Source: Marivivens sp.
Lineage (GTDB): Bacteria > Pseudomonadota > Alphaproteobacteria > Rhodobacterales > Rhodobacteraceae
Reading direction: 5' to 3'
DNA: 64,000 bases
NCBI GenBank assembly: GCA_024642115.1
Contig: JAHEBU010000004.1
Location: 124,001 to 188,000, forward strand
Part shown: piece after piece, positions 60,831 to 64,000 of the stretch
Numbering within the stretch: the first letter of the stretch is position 1
Layout: each line of letters begins with the position of its first letter
Program-made: the position numbers and the translations under genes
The notes under the pieces: model-generated
Databases searched by the model: none
Seen by the model: only the letters and a program-made list of their open reading frames with translations
What the model was told of the DNA's origin: nothing

Positions 60831-62378
60831 TCACATGAAGGCGTCAGGCATGCTGGCCTTCTTCGTGGCGACGTAGTCGTTCAGCGCCTCTTCGATGGCC
60901 GGGTCGAGTTCGGGCTTCTGGTAGGTGTCCAACATCTTTTGCACCCGGACCGAGGCAAGGGCCTGCGTATCGCGGGCCCCTTCCTCGTCCCATGTCTCGA
61001 ACGGTTTGTAGTCGAAGAGGTCGGACCGCCAGAACGAATTCTTGAAGTTCGCCTGGGTGTGTTCACACCCCAGATAGTGTCCGCCCGGGCCGACCTCGGC
61101 GATGGCCCCCATGGCCTGACCGTTTTCGGACATGTCCACGCCTCTGGCAAAATGGTGCAGGGTGCCCAGTTGATCGGCATCCATCACGAATTTTTCAAAG
61201 CTGGCGACAAGCCCGCCTTCGAGCCAGCCGCAGGCATGCAGCATGAAGTTCACGCCGGACAGCAGACCCATGTTCAGGCTGTTGGCGGATTCGTAGGCAG
61301 CCTGCGCATCGGGCAGTTTCGACCCGCAGAACGCGCCCGCGCTGCGGAACGGCAGGTTCAGCCGGCGGGCCAGCTGCCCAGCCCCATAGGTGATGTGCGA
61401 TGCCTCGGGCGTCCCAAAGGTCGGCGCACCCGAGTTCATGTCGATTGAGGTCACAAAGGCACCAAAGATCACCGGCGCGCCCTTGCGGATCAGCTGGCTG
61501 TAGGCCACGCCCGCCAAGACCTCGGCCAGAACTTGTGTCAGAGTGCCTGCCACCGATACCGGTGCCATCGCCCCGCCAACAATAAAGGGCGAGATGATCG
61601 CGGCCTGATTGTTGCGGGCGTAAACTTCCAACGCGCCCATCATGATCCCGTCAAACGTCAGCGGCGAGTTGATGTTGATGAGCGACGTCATCACCGTGTT
61701 GTCGCGCACGAAGTCATGTCCGAACAGGATACCGGCCATATCGACAGAATCCTGCGCCCGGCTGGGTTCGGTCACGGATCCCATGAACGGCTTGTCCGAC
61801 AGGGTCATGTGGGCGAGCAACATGTCGAGGTGGCGTTTGTTCACGGGAACGTCGGTCGGCTCGCATACCGTCCCGCCCGAATGGTGCAGCCATTTGGACA
61901 TGTAGGCCAGCTTCACGAACTTCTGGAAATCGTCGATGGTGGCATAACGGCGGCCTCCCTCGGCAGTGCGCACAAAGGGCGGGCCATAGACGGGAGCAAG
62001 GACAAGGTTCTTGCCGCCCACGACAACGTTTCGTTCTGGATTACGGGCGTGCTGGGTGAATTCGGACGGTGCCGTGGCGCACAGCTTGCGCGCCAGTCCA
62101 CGGGGAATGCGCACCCGTTCGCCCTGCACGTCAGCCCCGGCATTGCGCCACAGGTCAAGCGCGGCAGGGTTTTCGACGAAATTGACGCCAATCTCTTCCA
62201 GAACGGTTTCGGCGTTCCATTCGATGATCTGCAATGCTTCTTCATTGAGGACTTCAAAGTTCGGGATATTGCGCGTGATGAAACGAGCGGTCTCCACGCT
62301 CACGGCGGTGCGTTCGGCCCGCCGTGCGGCGCCTCCGCCCCCGCGTACCCGGCGACCTGCTGCTGCGACATCCGACAT
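60831..62378 (-). CDS. Trimethylamine methyltransferase (MttB) family protein, non-pyrrolysine
   Basis: 515-aa MttB-superfamily protein. It has LEEIGVNFVENPAALDLWRNAGADVQGERVRIPRGLARKLC near the start, and the large TIM-barrel segments GGTVCEPTDVPVNKRHLDMLLAHMTLSDKPFMGSV, SPLTFDGIMMGALEVYARNNQ and FGTPEASHITYGAGQLARRLNLPFRSAGAFCGSK. The reading frame has no in-frame amber codon, so it is not the pyrrolysine enzyme. Non-Pyl relatives demethylate quaternary amines such as glycine betaine, carnitine or proline betaine, transferring the methyl to a corrinoid protein. No corrinoid protein or corrinoid activase is in the window. ATG 62378 is preferred over the longer frame to 62561. Confidence 0.88.
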   Translation of the reverse strand: MSDVAAAGRRVRGGGGAARRAERTAVSVETARFITRNIPNFEVLNEEALQIIEWNAETVLEEIGVNFVENPAALDLWRNAGADVQGERVRIPRGLARKLCATAPSEFTQHARNPERNVVVGGKNLVLAPVYGPPFVRTAEGGRRYATIDDFQKFVKLAYMSKWLHHSGGTVCEPTDVPVNKRHLDMLLAHMTLSDKPFMGSVTEPSRAQDSVDMAGILFGHDFVRDNTVMTSLININSPLTFDGIMMGALEVYARNNQAAIISPFIVGGAMAPVSVAGTLTQVLAEVLAGVAYSQLIRKGAPVIFGAFVTSIDMNSGAPTFGTPEASHITYGAGQLARRLNLPFRSAGAFCGSKLPDAQAAYESANSLNMGLLSGVNFMLHACGWLEGGLVASFEKFVMDADQLGTLHHFARGVDMSENGQAMGAIAEVGPGGHYLGCEHTQANFKNSFWRSDLFDYKPFETWDEEGARDTQALASVRVQKMLDTYQKPELDPAIEEALNDYVATKKASMPDAFM

Positions 62379-62560
62379 GGCGACCTCTTTGACTGTCTGG
62401 TTCGGGTCCGGTTTAGCCGGGGCCGCTACCGCCGGTAAGGGCGATTGCGCCCTCTCACGCCCGAAAGCGACATCCGCACCGAGCGCAAAATTCTTCGTCG
62501 AAGAATTTTCGCCCCGACCCACCCCTTGCACGTCATCATGGCCGCCCGTATTCCGAAGCA
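62379..62560. promoter_or_regulatory. mttB-like/guaA divergent region with an 11-bp perfect inverted repeat
   Basis: At 62487-62509 the arms AAAATTCTTCG and CGAAGAATTTT are perfectly complementary around a single T, in a GC-rich setting. As RNA it could fold with a CGTCG loop and would resemble an intrinsic terminator or leader structure on either strand. It lies 52 bp upstream of guaA's ATG and 109 bp from the mttB-like start. Confidence 0.6.
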
Positions 62561-64000
62561 ATGACAGACCATCAGCGCCTTCTCATCATCGACTTCGGCT
62601 CTCAGGTAACGCAACTGATCGCGCGTCGCCTGCGCGAGCTGAACGTCTATTGCGAAATACACCCCTATCAAAAAGTGACCGACGCCTTTCTGGCCGACTT
62701 TGCGCCCAGGGCCGTGATCTTTTCAGGCGGCCCGGACAGCGTCACACGGGCCGGATCGCCCCGGCCGCCAAAATCAGTCTACACCCTTGGGGTGCCGATC
62801 CTGGGCATCTGCTATGGCCAGCAGGCGATGATGGAGGATCTTGGCGGCAAGGTCGAAGGCGGCAAGATTTCCGGCGGCGGCGGCACGGCCGAATTCGGTC
62901 GCGCCTTCGTCACCCCTGCCAATGACCGCCTACCTTTGCTGGACGGCTGGTTTGCGACCGACCGCGAACAAGTGTGGATGAGCCACGGCGACCATGTGGC
63001 CAAACTCGCCCCCGGTTTTCAGGTCTACGGCACCTCGCCCAATGCCCCCTTTGCGATCACGGCCGACCCCGATCGTCACTTTTATGCGGTACAGTTCCAC
63101 CCGGAAGTGCACCACACGCCGAATGGCGCGAAACTCTACGAAAATTTCGTGCGCATGGCCGGGTTCACCGGCGACTGGACGATGGATGCCTACCGCGAAC
63201 AGGCCATCGCCGCGATCCGCGATCAGGTCGGCGACAAAAAGGTCATCTGCGCCCTGTCTGGTGGGGTCGATTCCTCGGTCACCGCCATCCTGATCCACGA
63301 GGCGATTGGCGATCAGCTCACCTGCGTCTTTGTCGATCATGGCCTGTTGCGACTGGGCGAGGCCGAACAGGTCGTCACCATGTTCCGCGACCACTACAAC
63401 CTCAACCTGATCCATGCCGACGAATCCGATCTGTTTTTGGGCAAACTCGAAGGCGTCAGCGACCCCGAGACCAAGCGCAAGATCATCGGCGGCCTCTTCA
63501 TCGACGTGTTCCAGAAATACGCTGATGGCATCGAGGGGGCCGAGTTTCTGGCCCAAGGCACCCTCTACCCGGACGTTATTGAAAGCGTCAGTTTCAGCGG
63601 TGGTCCTTCGGTCACGATCAAGTCTCACCACAACGTCGGCGGCCTGCCCGAAAAGATGGGGCTGAAGCTGGTGGAACCGCTGCGCGAGTTGTTCAAGGAC
63701 GAAGTGCGCGCGCTGGGTCGCGAACTCGGCCTGCCCGACAGCTTCATCGGGCGCCACCCCTTCCCCGGCCCCGGCCTTGCCATCCGCTGCCCCGGCGAGA
63801 TCACCCGCGAAAAGCTCGAAATCCTGCGCAAGGCGGATGCCGTCTTTATCGACCAGATCCGCAAGCACGGGCTTTATAACGATATCTGGCAGGCGTTCGT
63901 GGCGATTCTGCCGGTGCGCACTGTGGGCGTGATGGGCGACGGACGGACCTACGATTTCGCCTGTGCGCTGCGGGCCGTGACCTCGGTCGATGGTATGACC
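62561..64000 (+). CDS. guaA: GMP synthase (glutamine-hydrolysing), partial
   Basis: The first 480 codons of GMP synthase; the C-terminus runs off the window. The class I glutamine amidotransferase domain has the catalytic Cys84 in GICYGQQ and the His/Glu pair in FHPEVHHT. The ATP-pyrophosphatase domain has the PP-loop [10 protein letters not shown], then the dimerisation domain. It converts XMP to GMP. ATG 62561 ([23 protein letters not shown]) is the standard start. The visible part is intact. Confidence 0.97.
   Translation, partial: MTDHQRLLIIDFGSQVTQLIARRLRELNVYCEIHPYQKVTDAFLADFAPRAVIFSGGPDSVTRAGSPRPPKSVYTLGVPILGICYGQQAMMEDLGGKVEGGKISGGGGTAEFGRAFVTPANDRLPLLDGWFATDREQVWMSHGDHVAKLAPGFQVYGTSPNAPFAITADPDRHFYAVQFHPEVHHTPNGAKLYENFVRMAGFTGDWTMDAYREQAIAAIRDQVGDKKVICALSGGVDSSVTAILIHEAIGDQLTCVFVDHGLLRLGEAEQVVTMFRDHYNLNLIHADESDLFLGKLEGVSDPETKRKIIGGLFIDVFQKYADGIEGAEFLAQGTLYPDVIESVSFSGGPSVTIKSHHNVGGLPEKMGLKLVEPLRELFKDEVRALGRELGLPDSFIGRHPFPGPGLAIRCPGEITREKLEILRKADAVFIDQIRKHGLYNDIWQAFVAILPVRTVGVMGDGRTYDFACALRAVTSVDGMT

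Noticed and set aside
62379-62561. Extended N-terminus of the mttB-like protein up to 62561
   Set aside because: It would cover the whole intergenic region and the inverted repeat, and MSDVAAAGRR at 62378 is a natural start.
1-64000. tRNA, rRNA, CRISPR, transposase or phage genes
   Set aside because: No repeat-spacer arrays, no IS ends, no integrases or phage proteins were seen. I found no clear tRNA, but I could not run a covariance search.

Overview
The window is a chromosomal segment of a high-GC alphaproteobacterium, very probably a member of the Rhodobacterales (Rhodobacteraceae, Roseobacter-like). The evidence is gene order and family content: the dusB(nifR3)-ntrB-ntrC-ntrY-ntrX-trkA-hfq-hflX block, an NtrC without the sigma54-contact loop, a fused ispDF, long alphaproteobacterial PstC and PstA, a divergent DUF6456/DUF6477 pair, and a non-pyrrolysine MttB homologue. 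Coding density is very high, with many ATGA and GTGA stop/start overlaps. I see no rRNA, tRNA, insertion sequence, prophage or CRISPR array. Two genes run off the window: a Blh-type phosphatase/sulfide:quinone-reductase fusion on the left and guaA on the right.

Layout. (1) 1-911: partial Blh-like fusion. (2) 1079-11727: a sugar-acid (idonate/gluconate-type) catabolic island with gntK, idnO, idnD, a beta-hydroxyacid dehydrogenase, a HbpS/GlcG protein, an SMP-30 lactonase, a LacI-family repressor, a CUT2 sugar ABC transporter and an FAH-fold enzyme. Three divergent promoter regions in it carry four near-identical palindromes of the form GTTAYCGDTAAC, which defines a local regulon. (3) 11724-18841: complete phosphate module phoR / pstS-pstC-pstA-pstB-phoU-phoB with a three-unit Pho box upstream of pstS. 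(4) 18998-25985: an orphan small protein, a PLP enzyme, gamma carbonic anhydrase, gmk, yicC, a PAS protein, class II DAHP synthase and a GlxA-type regulator.

(5) 26143-33022: a branched-chain-amino-acid-type ABC transporter operon (livKGF...HM) interrupted, between the second ATPase and the first permease, by four tightly packed genes for small exported or membrane-anchored proteins. Three share a cysteine pattern and two are clear paralogues. This is the best candidate in the window for an undescribed accessory system. (6) 33023-39553: a gene-free gap of about 500 bp, then a second beta-hydroxyacid dehydrogenase, a penicillin-acylase-family enzyme, a diguanylate cyclase, a DUF2177 membrane protein and hflX. 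(7) 39559-48609: hfq, trkA and the nitrogen two-component systems ntrXY and ntrCB with dus. Both NtrC and NtrX lack a GAFTGA loop.

(8) 48809-64000: ispDF-pgpA-pncC, a MmgE/PrpD protein, a RatA/COQ10-like protein, hpt, a porin-like protein, a 61-aa membrane protein, a LysR regulator, a cytochrome c'-like protein and a diheme cytochrome c, an ATP-grasp protein coupled to lipA, the DUF6456/DUF6477 pair with a CtrA-like box, mttB-like, and guaA (partial). All calls were made by reading translations and motifs. No database search was run.
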